DNA from: MVYY01 sp012517575
Lineage (GTDB): Bacteria > Bacteroidota > Bacteroidia > Bacteroidales > Paludibacteraceae
NCBI GenBank assembly: GCA_031629035.1
Contig: JAVLUG010000001.1
Location: forward strand, 124,001 to 188,000
Direction of reading: 5' to 3'
DNA: 64,000 nucleotides
Below are positions 53,570 through 61,119 of this stretch, one piece after another. A model generated the notes under the pieces. The model did not search any database, was not told the DNA's origin, and saw only the letters and a program-made list of their open reading frames with translations. The position numbers were made by a program, and so were the translations under genes. How positions within the stretch are numbered: position 1 is the first letter of the stretch; every line of letters starts with the position of its first letter.

Positions 53570-55840
53570 ATGACCGAAGATAAAGTAAGAGAAAGTGCAG
53601 GTAAAATATTGGGATTTAAAGACACCGAAACAGCTAAAAGCGGTGTTGGACAAATCACGTCATTTAATCAATTAGGTTTTAAAGGCATTAAGGACAGACC
53701 AGACGGATGGTATTTGCCAAACGAAAAAAGTTTCCCAGCCATAATTTTAGAAGCCAAAAGCGAGAAAACAACTTTACAGAAATCTCACATAGAAGAACTA
53801 TTGAAGAACACTTCAATAATTGAGACTAAATACAAAAATCATATTGGCATTTTATACAACGGACATACTGTAAAGATTTACAAAAACGGAACTTTTCTAA
53901 GAGACGAACACGAACTTAAAAACAAAGAATACTATTTAAGTTTATTCTCTGAAAACAAAATTGATACACCGAAAATATACACATTAACCGCAAGAATAAA
54001 CAATAACTTACATTTCAATTTCGGAATAAAAAATCTGTATCACCGTATGATATTTACGGCTTGTGCATTAGTCGCTAAAAGATATGGTTCTGTTCTAATC
54101 AAGGGTATGAATTATAAGACATTTCATACTTCTATCCAATCCACACTTGCCAAAAGTTTTGAAGAAGCAAGAAGACAAAATGCCAAACTAGATATTTTGC
54201 TTGAAGCATATTCTTCAATCAAAATGAATATTAATGAAAACCAAGAAGCAATTGATGACTTTATAGAGTGTGTTGAAAATATCAGCGACAACATAAACAG
54301 TGACTTTTGGAATGGCGAAGATGTTATGGCGATATTTTTCAACGAGTTCAATCGCTATAAAAGCAAGAGTGAAAGCGGACAGGTTTTTACGCCTGACCAC
54401 ATAACAAGTTTAATGTATAGGATTATAGGCGTAAACAAAGACGATGTAATACTTGATGCAGCTTGTGGCAGTGGTGCTTTTCTCGTTAAGGCTATGTGCA
54501 ACATGATTAAAGAAGCAGGTGGAAACTCAACCAAAAAAGCAAAAGAAATTAAGCAAAATCAACTTTTTGGAATTGAGTTTGACAAAGAGATTTATGCTCT
54601 TGCTTGTGCTAATATGCTTATTCACAAAGACGGGAAAACTAATTTAGAACAATTTGATAGTAGAAGTGACGAAGCTAAAAAATGGATTAAGAGTAAAAAA
54701 ATCACAAAGGTTCTAATGAACCCACCATTTGAAAATAAATACGGTTGCATTGAAATTGTAGCAAACGTTTTGGAAAGTGTTGATAGAGAAACAACCTGTG
54801 CATTTATAATGCCAGACAATAAACTTGAAGCTAATCTTAAAAAGGCTAAAAAAATACTTCAAAAACATACTTTACAGAAAATAATCAAATTGCCTAACGA
54901 AGTTTTCACAGGCACAACGGCAAGCGTTTTCATTTTCAAAAGCGGTATCCCTCAAAACAACAATAAGGTTTTCTCTTGTGCAATACTTGACGATGGACTT
55001 GAAACAATAAAAAATCAAGGCAGACAAGACCTTAAAAACAAATGGGAAGGAATTGAAAAATATTGGGTTGACGTAATTTATAAGCAAAGCGGAGACAGTT
55101 CCATTCAATGGCTTGACCCTAATGTAAGTTTAAGTTATAAGGTTGCGGAAAAACCTTTTCAAATAAGCGAACAAGATTTTAAAAAGAATGTGCTTGACTA
55201 CATATTTTTTAAATCAAACATAAACCCAAGCGACTTTAAAAATAAAATTCTTGATTTTGTTCTATATGACAATTCCGACACTATAAATGAACAGTTGGTT
55301 AAAGTAATAAGAGCAAAACTTACTTTGAAAAATGATACTTCAACCATTGACATATCTAAGTGGAAAAAATTTATGATTTGTGGTGATGGCGGAATTTTCA
55401 AACTCGTTCAGCCAAGACCAAGAAAACTGACAGAATATTTGAATGATGGTGAAGTTCCTTTTGTAGCCTCGGGAGCATTTAATAATGGAATTGAAAAGTA
55501 TGTAGAGACCGATGAAGAATTAGACAAAGGAAATTGTATAACAGTTTCGGCAATTGGTGGCTTTTCATTTTATCAGGACAAAGACTTTATCGGTCGTGGC
55601 GGAGCAGGTTCTGCAATTAAAATTTTATACAATGATAAGCTGAACGAAAAAAATGCTTTGTTCATTTGTGCTGTATTACAAAAGACATTGAATAAATACG
55701 ACTATACAACAATGTTATCAGGCGACAAATTGAAAAAAGAATTTATCTATTTACCCGTAAAAAAAGACGGACAACCCGACTTTGACTTTATGGAAAAATT
55801 TATTGACAACCTTCAAAAACAACTTAAAGTATGGGTGTAG
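53570..55840 (+). CDS. Single-chain restriction-modification enzyme (type IIG / BcgI-like)
   Basis: 756 aa. Three parts in one chain. N-terminal nuclease-like domain (about 1-120) with a PD-(D/E)xK set, D45 in RPDGWYLPN and E61-x-K63 in IILEAKSEK. Adenine methylase (about 250-500) with SGQVFTPDHITSL, SAM motif D296-AACGSGAF and catalytic N384-PPF. C-terminal specificity domain (about 590-756) of type I S/BcgI-B style: VPFVASGAFNNGIEKYV, IGRGGAGSAIKILY, KEFIYLPVKKDGQPDFDFM. It would recognise, methylate and cut DNA alone. It lies between spacers J0 and J1 as a one-gene unit. Confidence 0.85.
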   Translation: MTEDKVRESAGKILGFKDTETAKSGVGQITSFNQLGFKGIKDRPDGWYLPNEKSFPAIILEAKSEKTTLQKSHIEELLKNTSIIETKYKNHIGILYNGHTVKIYKNGTFLRDEHELKNKEYYLSLFSENKIDTPKIYTLTARINNNLHFNFGIKNLYHRMIFTACALVAKRYGSVLIKGMNYKTFHTSIQSTLAKSFEEARRQNAKLDILLEAYSSIKMNINENQEAIDDFIECVENISDNINSDFWNGEDVMAIFFNEFNRYKSKSESGQVFTPDHITSLMYRIIGVNKDDVILDAACGSGAFLVKAMCNMIKEAGGNSTKKAKEIKQNQLFGIEFDKEIYALACANMLIHKDGKTNLEQFDSRSDEAKKWIKSKKITKVLMNPPFENKYGCIEIVANVLESVDRETTCAFIMPDNKLEANLKKAKKILQKHTLQKIIKLPNEVFTGTTASVFIFKSGIPQNNNKVFSCAILDDGLETIKNQGRQDLKNKWEGIEKYWVDVIYKQSGDSSIQWLDPNVSLSYKVAEKPFQISEQDFKKNVLDYIFFKSNINPSDFKNKILDFVLYDNSDTINEQLVKVIRAKLTLKNDTSTIDISKWKKFMICGDGGIFKLVQPRPRKLTEYLNDGEVPFVASGAFNNGIEKYVETDEELDKGNCITVSAIGGFSFYQDKDFIGRGGAGSAIKILYNDKLNEKNALFICAVLQKTLNKYDYTTMLSGDKLKKEFIYLPVKKDGQPDFDFMEKFIDNLQKQLKVWV

Positions 55841-55858
55841 AAAGACAAGAACGCCAGC

Positions 55859-55988
55859 ACCTAACAAAGTATAGCAGTAATAAGGGTTTCATAGTGAATT
55901 CAAGTGTTCTGCCCCGCATCGGCGTTTGTGTCGGCGGATAGGAACGAAGTCCGCAATCCCCAACGTTTAATACACGCAACCGTTATGC
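55859..55988 (+). repeat. Structured attC-like spacer J1
   Basis: 130 bases starting 18 bases after the stop codon. Left box ACCTAAC (55859-55865) fits RYYYAAC exactly; right box GTTATGC (55982-55988) fits GTTRRRY with one mismatch. Inner GTAT (left) and ATAC (right) can pair. The interior shares the TAGGAA-CG-AA and CCGCAATCCC pattern with J3. Confidence 0.5.
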
Positions 55989-56054
55989 GTCATGCTAAAC
56001 GGGATTGCAGAAAACCGATAAGAGAGTAAGCATAAATCAAAAAATTGACTGACA

Positions 56055-56597
56055 ATGAACAAAAAACAATTTATCGATTCATTAAGAGGGAAAACAGTAA
56101 AAGCGTTACTTGAACTTCTTAGACTTGGACAAACAGGAGAATCCAATATTGACCCTGACTTTCTTAATTGTATTATTGATGAACTAAATTCAAGAGAACT
56201 TTCAAAATCAGAATCTAAGGATTTTGAAGACTTAATGAATTTTTCATTTAATGACAATCCAACTGAAAAATCAGATTCAAAAAATGAATTTTCCGAAGAG
56301 GAAATTGAAAGCATAAAAAAAGAAACAGATATTGAACCAAGTAGATATACTGCTTTAAAAACAATAATCGGATTAATTTCTATTCTCGGGTATATTGTGA
56401 TAGTGATTGGAATTATTGCAATGATTTTCTTCGCCACAAAAGAACAGGAAGAACAGGTACTGATTGGATTTGTATCTTTAGTGATAAGTGTTATAATTGC
56501 CTTACCCTTACTTGCATTCTCCAATCTAATTTATGTTTTCATTGACATAGAATATAATACGCGTAAGACAAAAGATGCCATAAAAAAAATTGATTAA
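56055..56597 (+). CDS. Hypothetical protein with two membrane segments
   Basis: 180 aa. A polar N-terminal half rich in Ser/Glu (FIDSLRGKTVKALLELLRLG, LNSRELSKSESKDFEDL), then two TM segments around 106-125 (IIGLISILGYIVIVIGIIAM) and 137-160 (VLIGFVSLVISVIIALPLLA), and a short basic tail. No signal peptide. The soluble part is likely cytoplasmic. No known family recognised. A one-gene unit between spacers J1 and J2; such membrane-linked cassette genes are often of unknown role. Confidence 0.65.
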   Translation: MNKKQFIDSLRGKTVKALLELLRLGQTGESNIDPDFLNCIIDELNSRELSKSESKDFEDLMNFSFNDNPTEKSDSKNEFSEEEIESIKKETDIEPSRYTALKTIIGLISILGYIVIVIGIIAMIFFATKEQEEQVLIGFVSLVISVIIALPLLAFSNLIYVFIDIEYNTRKTKDAIKKID

Positions 56598-56705
56598 ATA
56601 AATTATTGTCATAGTACTTTGTAAAAATTTGATGAGTTTATATCGCTATGAATCAATATTATGCCTCCAATGAAATATTATTTTTGCAGGTTTAAAAAGC
56701 ACGAA

Positions 56706-56836
56706 CGCATAACACGCGGTATAAAAAATTGCCGGTTCAGTAGGTTATTCAATGGTTGTAGCCCGCTTCAACTTTTGTGTAACTTGACAAAAAATCGCAC
56801 GAAATCGGCAACTAACCATACCGCCGTCCGTTATAA
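56706..56836 (+). repeat. Structured attC-like spacer J2
   Basis: 131 bases. Outer boxes CGCATAAC (56706-56713) and GTTATAA (56830-56836); inner arms GCGGTAT (56716-56722) and ATACCGC (56818-56824) are perfectly complementary. The interior (AATTGCCGGTTCAG, TTGTAGCCCGCTT) is homologous to J3. Confidence 0.6.
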
Positions 56837-56880
56837 AACATACTAAGAGCGATACTGCACATAGACAAACTTGATATAAA

Positions 56881-57486
56881 ATGATAAAAATTAAATTGAC
56901 AATTATTACTCTTATAGGCTTCTTGACTATTCTGATTTCATGTAATAGCTCGACAAACAGCAACGTGAATGAGGATAAGTCAAAAATTGATAGTGCCAAA
57001 GAACAAGTTGATAAAACTGACAAAGAATTAAAGACAAAGAATGAATCAACGACAGAAATTCGAACACAAGTTGATTTAAAAGCATCAGAATTTTTAACAA
57101 ATCTCAAAACTGGAGAAAAATTGAGTTCATTCTTCAATGATAAATGGATTTTTGTATATCACGAGGATAATAGATGTGATGGCTCTACTGATGGACAAAT
57201 TGACAATCTAAAAAGTACCCAGATTGATTCAAGAATCAAATTACAAGTTAAAAATGATGGTGAAGGTTGGGAATGTGATAAAAAGGATCCAAAAACTTAT
57301 GACATGGATTTTGACCAGAAGGAAAAAATTAAGGACTGGGACAGATTTGAGATACCGAATTATGATAATCAAGAAGAGAATATAGTTTATATTGTTGGTT
57401 CGGGAGAATCTGATTATTTAAAACTTCACTTTAACGATAATGGCTTGATTATAAGACTAGAGTATAGAAGTGTAGACCCAGGATAA
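56881..57486 (+). CDS. Hypothetical lipoprotein
   Basis: 201 aa. Lipobox LTILISC gives acylated Cys21, followed by an Asn/Ser/Asp/Lys-rich helical linker (to about 75), then a globular part with acidic and aromatic residues (SSFFNDKWIFVYHEDNRCDG, GEGWECDKKDPKTYDMDFD). Cys at about 99 and 130 could form a disulfide. No known domain. A one-gene unit between J2 and J3. Outer-membrane or periplasmic location inferred from the lipobox. Confidence 0.7.
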   Translation: MIKIKLTIITLIGFLTILISCNSSTNSNVNEDKSKIDSAKEQVDKTDKELKTKNESTTEIRTQVDLKASEFLTNLKTGEKLSSFFNDKWIFVYHEDNRCDGSTDGQIDNLKSTQIDSRIKLQVKNDGEGWECDKKDPKTYDMDFDQKEKIKDWDRFEIPNYDNQEENIVYIVGSGESDYLKLHFNDNGLIIRLEYRSVDPG

Positions 57487-57504
57487 GAAATGAATAAAGT
57501 ACGT

Positions 57505-57635
57505 TTTACAACACGTGGTATAAGTAATTGCCGGTTCAGAAAGTTATTCGAGGATTGTAGCCCGCTTTAACTTTTATGTAACTGGATAGGAAATCGCCCG
57601 CAATCCCTTACTGGCCATACCACCAACCGTTTAGT
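57505..57635 (+). repeat. Structured attC-like spacer J3
   Basis: 131 bases, same length as J2. Left box ACAAC (57508-57512), inner arm GTGGTAT (57515-57521), right arm ATACCAC (57617-57623), right box GTTTAGT (57629-57635). Interior clearly homologous to J2 (AATTGCCGGTTCAG, TTGTAGCCCGCTT, ACTTTT-TGTAACT). The inner arm differs from J2 at one pair on both sides (C-G to T-A). Confidence 0.6.
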
Positions 57636-57671
57636 CGTAAAATCCCTTTTTTCAGGCTGTAGAAAAATAGT

Positions 57672-57755
57672 TTATGAGGAAAAGGATATTAGATATAATG
57701 CTGATATGATTGCTTTAACAAGCAAACCACCGATTACAAATCGGCGGGAGCAAAG
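57672..57755 (+). mobile_element. RAYT 3'-end scar with REP palindrome, copy 4
   Basis: Positions 57676-57717 (GAGGAAAAGGAT-ATTAGATATAATG..TTGCTTTA) match the last codons and 3' flank of the RAYT gene at 52958-53004, and 57718-57755 is the REP unit (with TAC in its centre). The rest of a RAYT gene is missing, so this is a remnant left by deletion or recombination, directly upstream of cargo gene D. Confidence 0.75.
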
Positions 57756-57908
57756 GTAAATATTGTAACGTGCGGTCAATAATCTAAATCTAAAAAAACA
57801 TGAAAAGAATTCTTATTATATTAGTCGTTAACCTATTGTTTTCACATTTTCTTTTTGCTCAGGAAAACAGTAGAATAAGCACTTTTTTCAATGACACTTT
57901 GAAGGGTA
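57718..57908 (+). repeat. Long direct repeat, right copy (partner at 51244-51434)
   Basis: REP unit, tail ATTGTAACGTGCGGTCAATAA and the first about 36 codons of the cargo gene, nearly identical to the left copy. Confidence 0.85.
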
Positions 57909-58516
57909 AATGGATTTTACAAACAAATTGTATTTATGAAGCTCAGTATTGTGATACGATCGGAAGGGGAAGCGAATATCTGATTTTTTCATCTATTAAT
58001 TCTCAAAACTTTGTGAAATTTAGTACTAATGGATATTGGAATAATGAATATGGAGATTCGACTAAATTATATCTGCCTTTGCAAACTGTAATTGGTATTA
58101 GTTGGGCTGTTGATGATTTTCTGTCAAATATTTATCCGCGAACAAAACTTTGCATTCAAAATCAAGGTCTTGATGATTTAACGCTACTCGTCAACAATCT
58201 CATGGGAATAGCAAAATCGTATATTCGTGATAAATCCTATTCTGGTATTCACAATGTAATAACTGAACCGGTAACAATTTATCCCAATCCATTTGTTGAT
58301 AAAATTAATGTATCTTACGGCACACCAAATTCAACAAATAGAGTATCATTAGTCATATATTCAACAACAGGAGCATTACTAAAAAAAATTGAAATTGCGG
58401 AAAATGGACAGTCTACGAAAAGAATCTCTCTAGAGGATTTAAATACAGGAATATATTTTGGAGTTGTTTCTCTAAATGATAAATGGATTAACAACATAAA
58501 ACTAATTAAAAAGTAA
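57800..58516 (+). CDS. T9SS-secreted cargo protein with type A sorting domain, copy D
   Basis: 238 aa. Same signal peptide and first 38 residues as copy A, a divergent middle (NCIYEAQYCDTIGRGSEYLI, FVKFSTNGYW shared), then a sorting domain from about residue 160: IYPNPFVDKINVS, VSLVIYSTTGALLKKIEI, GIYFGVVSLNDKWINNIKLI. Secretion through the type IX system to the cell surface is predicted. Middle-domain function unknown. It sits between spacers J3 and J4 with a RAYT scar in its leader. Confidence 0.82.
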   Translation: MKRILIILVVNLLFSHFLFAQENSRISTFFNDTLKGKWILQTNCIYEAQYCDTIGRGSEYLIFSSINSQNFVKFSTNGYWNNEYGDSTKLYLPLQTVIGISWAVDDFLSNIYPRTKLCIQNQGLDDLTLLVNNLMGIAKSYIRDKSYSGIHNVITEPVTIYPNPFVDKINVSYGTPNSTNRVSLVIYSTTGALLKKIEIAENGQSTKRISLEDLNTGIYFGVVSLNDKWINNIKLIKK

Positions 58517-58562
58517 AATTTAATTAGAAAGAAAAAACAAAAAATGATTCTCAAACAACCAA

Positions 58563-58715
58563 TGCACGTTTGGTAACACACGCCTAAGCGACAATAGCCT
58601 AGTTCGTGCTATTTTGGAGTTTAATCTCCCGCATTACCTTTGTCGTAGTGCGACAGTGAAGTAGCCCGCAAATCGGCTACTGCGCTTAGTCTCGGTCGTT
58701 ACCACCAACCGTAGA
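58563..58715 (+). repeat. Structured attC-like spacer J4
   Basis: Nested complementary arms: GGTAAC (58572-58577)/GTTACC (58698-58703), CTAAGCG (58584-58590)/CGCTTAG (58683-58689), TAGCC (58595-58599)/GGCTA (58675-58679). Inside are GGAG-TTTAAT-CTCC and GTCG-TAGTG-CGAC hairpins. The right end ACCACCAACCGT matches the J3 end. It begins with the 18-bp segment also found after cargo gene A. Confidence 0.6.
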
Positions 58716-58734
58716 AAAAACATAGATTAACAAT

Positions 58735-59637
58735 ATGATACCAGATTTTCAATCAATTATGCTTCCATTCCTTAATATAATTTCGGATGGACAAGAGCAT
58801 TCGACAAATGAGATAAATGATCAATTAGCAAACTATTTTAATCTGACACCAGAGGAGATAAACACTTATCTACCAAGCGGATCTCAAAAAATATTTACAA
58901 ATAGAGTAGCATGGGCCAAGTCATACTTAAAAAGGGCAGGATTAATTGAAACGACAAAACGTGGGTACTTAAAAATTACAGAGTCTGGGAAAAGTTTTCT
59001 TGATACTAAACCACAAGAAATCAATATAAAAGTTCTAAAATCTTTACCTGTGTTTCAAGAAAATTATGGTAAATCTAATAAAGAAGAATCCGTAAATGAT
59101 AATGAAAATTTTCACTCAAAATTAACTCCAGAGGAAATAATTGAAAGGAGTTACCTTAATATTCGTAAAAACCTGTCTCAAGAATTACTTCAAAAAATAA
59201 AAAGTTGTAGCCCGAGATTTTTTGAAGATCTTGTTGTTGAATTACTTGTCAAAATGGGTTATGGTGGTACAATAAAAGACGCGGGGCAATCTATTGGACA
59301 AACAGGAGACGAAGGTATAGACGGGATAATTAAAGAAGATAGATTAGGACTTGATGTAATCTATATTCAAGCAAAACGATGGGAAAATGTTGTGGGCAGA
59401 CCAGAAATTCAAAAATTTGTAGGTGCTCTCGCCGGTCAAGGCGCTAAAAAAGGAGTATTTATCACTACTTCAAAGTTCACTGGTGAAGCAAAATCTTACC
59501 AAACCAGAAATGAAACGAAAATTGTCCTGATTGACGGCGAAAAACTTGCAGAATTAATGATCGATTACAATTTGGCCGTTTCTACTACTAATACTTTTGA
59601 GATCAAACGTATAGACAATGACTATTTTGAGGAATAA
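58735..59637 (+). CDS. Mrr-family restriction endonuclease
   Basis: 300 aa, close to E. coli Mrr in length and layout. N-terminal winged-helix domain (about 1-95: PFLNIISDGQEHSTNEINDQ, RAGLIETTKRGYLKITESG), a linker, and the C-terminal Mrr catalytic domain: FFEDLVVELLVKMGYGG, GDEGIDGIIKEDRLGLD with D196, and Q212-x-K214 in IYIQAKRW, then GRPEIQKFVGALAGQGAKKG. All nuclease residues present. Mrr enzymes cut modified DNA. No companion methylase in this unit, consistent with a modification-dependent enzyme. It sits between J4 and J5. Confidence 0.92.
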   Translation: MIPDFQSIMLPFLNIISDGQEHSTNEINDQLANYFNLTPEEINTYLPSGSQKIFTNRVAWAKSYLKRAGLIETTKRGYLKITESGKSFLDTKPQEINIKVLKSLPVFQENYGKSNKEESVNDNENFHSKLTPEEIIERSYLNIRKNLSQELLQKIKSCSPRFFEDLVVELLVKMGYGGTIKDAGQSIGQTGDEGIDGIIKEDRLGLDVIYIQAKRWENVVGRPEIQKFVGALAGQGAKKGVFITTSKFTGEAKSYQTRNETKIVLIDGEKLAELMIDYNLAVSTTNTFEIKRIDNDYFEE

Positions 59638-59645
59638 AACGGCAG

Positions 59646-59777
59646 GCAGCAACATGCGGTATAGTTAATTGCTGATGCGGTGCGTATTCGTGTGGTTTAG
59701 CTTGTAATAAAAATAGTTGTACCGTGACAGGAAAGTGCTTCGAAATTCCAAACGTTTCATATTCGTAACTATTAGGT
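59646..59777 (+). repeat. Structured attC-like spacer J5
   Basis: 132 bases. Left box GCAGCAAC (59646-59653) followed by ATGCGGTATAG; right side TTCATATTCGTAACTATTAG with ATTAGGT in place of GTTAGGT. The interior shows the GTGACAGGAAA-G-CTTCGAAATTCC pattern related to J1/J3. Pairing of the arms is weak, so this is the least certain of the set. Confidence 0.4.
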
Positions 59778-59798
59778 GTTATACTGAAAAACAACCTT

Positions 59799-60977
59799 AT
59801 GAAAAGGATATTACTATTAATGCAGTTCATTTTACTCACGCTTTTACCTTGTAAAAGTCAAAAAAATGAAGTAAAGTTTGAGAAAGACGGAAGTTTTTAC
59901 ATTTCTGCAATAATCAATGACTCAATCGAAGGACGATTCGTTTTTGATACTGGCGCAAGTGTCTTGTATTTTGACAGCATATTTGTTAAACGGCATAGCT
60001 CAATCATAAAAACAAATTTGGATACTGCAAGAATGCGTGGCGCAGGTGCAACAGATGATAAACAAGTTTACGTTGTTAAAGATACAGTTAAGATAAGCGT
60101 AGGAAATTATATTCATAGTTTTCCGAAATCACCAATTTTAAAACTTACGGATATTAATGGAGAAAATATTGCCGGAATTATTGGTAACGAATTCATTAAA
60201 AACAAAATACTTATTATTGATAATGAACGATCCGTTTTGAAAATTGATTCTGTGATAAACCCAAAGAAATATAATACGATAATTCCATTTAAGTACGTTG
60301 ACAAAAGAGTTTATTTCCCAGCGGAATTGAACATTACAGATAATCAAGCTATTACAGCTGATTTGTTGATGGATTTAGGTTGCGCCGATGCCGTTATTTT
60401 AAATGCCCCCTATTTCAATTCTTTAAAATCACAAAATATCTTACCTCAAAAAATTGTTGATTACACAATTCTCTTTGGAGGTGCATTAGGAGGAAATTCC
60501 AATGGAGGAGACTTTCGAATTTCTTCACTTAAATTAGGCAATCATCTAATTAGCAATCCAATAATAAGTTTTTCAAAGGACACATTGGGCGCTTTTTCAA
60601 AAACCGATTATGATGGATTAATCGGAAATGAAATTTTGGACAGATATAACTTTGCAATAGATTATTACAATCAAAAACTTTATTTGACTGAAAACTCAAA
60701 ATCAAGTAAGGTATTCAAATCAAGTTTAGCAGGTTTTTATGCAATGAAAATGAATGATATTGCTACCGTAATGTCTATTTATTATCAATCTGACGCATAT
60801 AAAAGCGGTATTCGATTAGGTGACACTATCGTTTCAATCAACAATAAAAGAGTAAAAGACTTATCCGATCAAGAATTTAAAGATGAAATGAAAGGAGAAG
60901 GAAAGCAAGTAAAATTGACTATATTGAAAAATAAAAAACCAACAGAGATTTCGTTTTATTTGAAATATCTGCTATAA
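59799..60977 (+). CDS. Retropepsin-like aspartyl protease with C-terminal PDZ domain
   Basis: 392 aa. Signal peptide (LLMQFILLTLLPCKSQ), two aspartyl-protease lobes: the first with D50-T-G-A in GRFVFDTGASVLYFDS, the second with D192-L-G in DLLMDLGCADAVIL, plus NIAGIIGNEFIKNKIL and YDGLIGNEILDRYNF hydrophobic-Gly elements. A PDZ domain at about 300-385 (SDAYKSGIRLGDTIVSINNK). Exported, probably periplasmic; substrate unknown. A single-gene unit between J5 and J6. The second Asp is DLG rather than DTG, as in some family members. Confidence 0.88.
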   Translation: MKRILLLMQFILLTLLPCKSQKNEVKFEKDGSFYISAIINDSIEGRFVFDTGASVLYFDSIFVKRHSSIIKTNLDTARMRGAGATDDKQVYVVKDTVKISVGNYIHSFPKSPILKLTDINGENIAGIIGNEFIKNKILIIDNERSVLKIDSVINPKKYNTIIPFKYVDKRVYFPAELNITDNQAITADLLMDLGCADAVILNAPYFNSLKSQNILPQKIVDYTILFGGALGGNSNGGDFRISSLKLGNHLISNPIISFSKDTLGAFSKTDYDGLIGNEILDRYNFAIDYYNQKLYLTENSKSSKVFKSSLAGFYAMKMNDIATVMSIYYQSDAYKSGIRLGDTIVSINNKRVKDLSDQEFKDEMKGEGKQVKLTILKNKKPTEISFYLKYLL

Positions 60978-60984
60978 CAAAAAA

Positions 60985-61021
60985 CTACGAACACGTAAAA
61001 CGGGTTTTGCGTCAGTTAAGT
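60985..61021 (+). repeat. Short attC-like hairpin J6
   Basis: CGAAC, then ACGTAAAAC (60993-61001) and GTTTTGCGT (61004-61012) forming a nine-pair stem, then GTTAAGT (61015-61021), which fits GTTRRRY. Much shorter than J0-J5; it may be a minimal site or simply a transcript-end hairpin. Confidence 0.35.
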
Positions 61022-61119
61022 AAATTTTTATCAACTTCTGTATGAGAAAAATTAAACTTCAGAAAAAAATAAGGAAAAGAATCACATGCTATCTTTTTAA
61101 ATACATAAATTAATAGATG

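Noticed and set aside
55841..57486. Toxin-antitoxin or phage genes among the unknown cassette genes
   Set aside because: The two unknown proteins are a two-TM protein and a lipoprotein, each alone in its unit; no toxin fold, antitoxin partner or phage gene is recognisable.
53351..61021. CRISPR array
   Set aside because: The repeated spacers are about 130 bases, diverged, structured and separated by genes; there are no short regular repeats and no cas genes.
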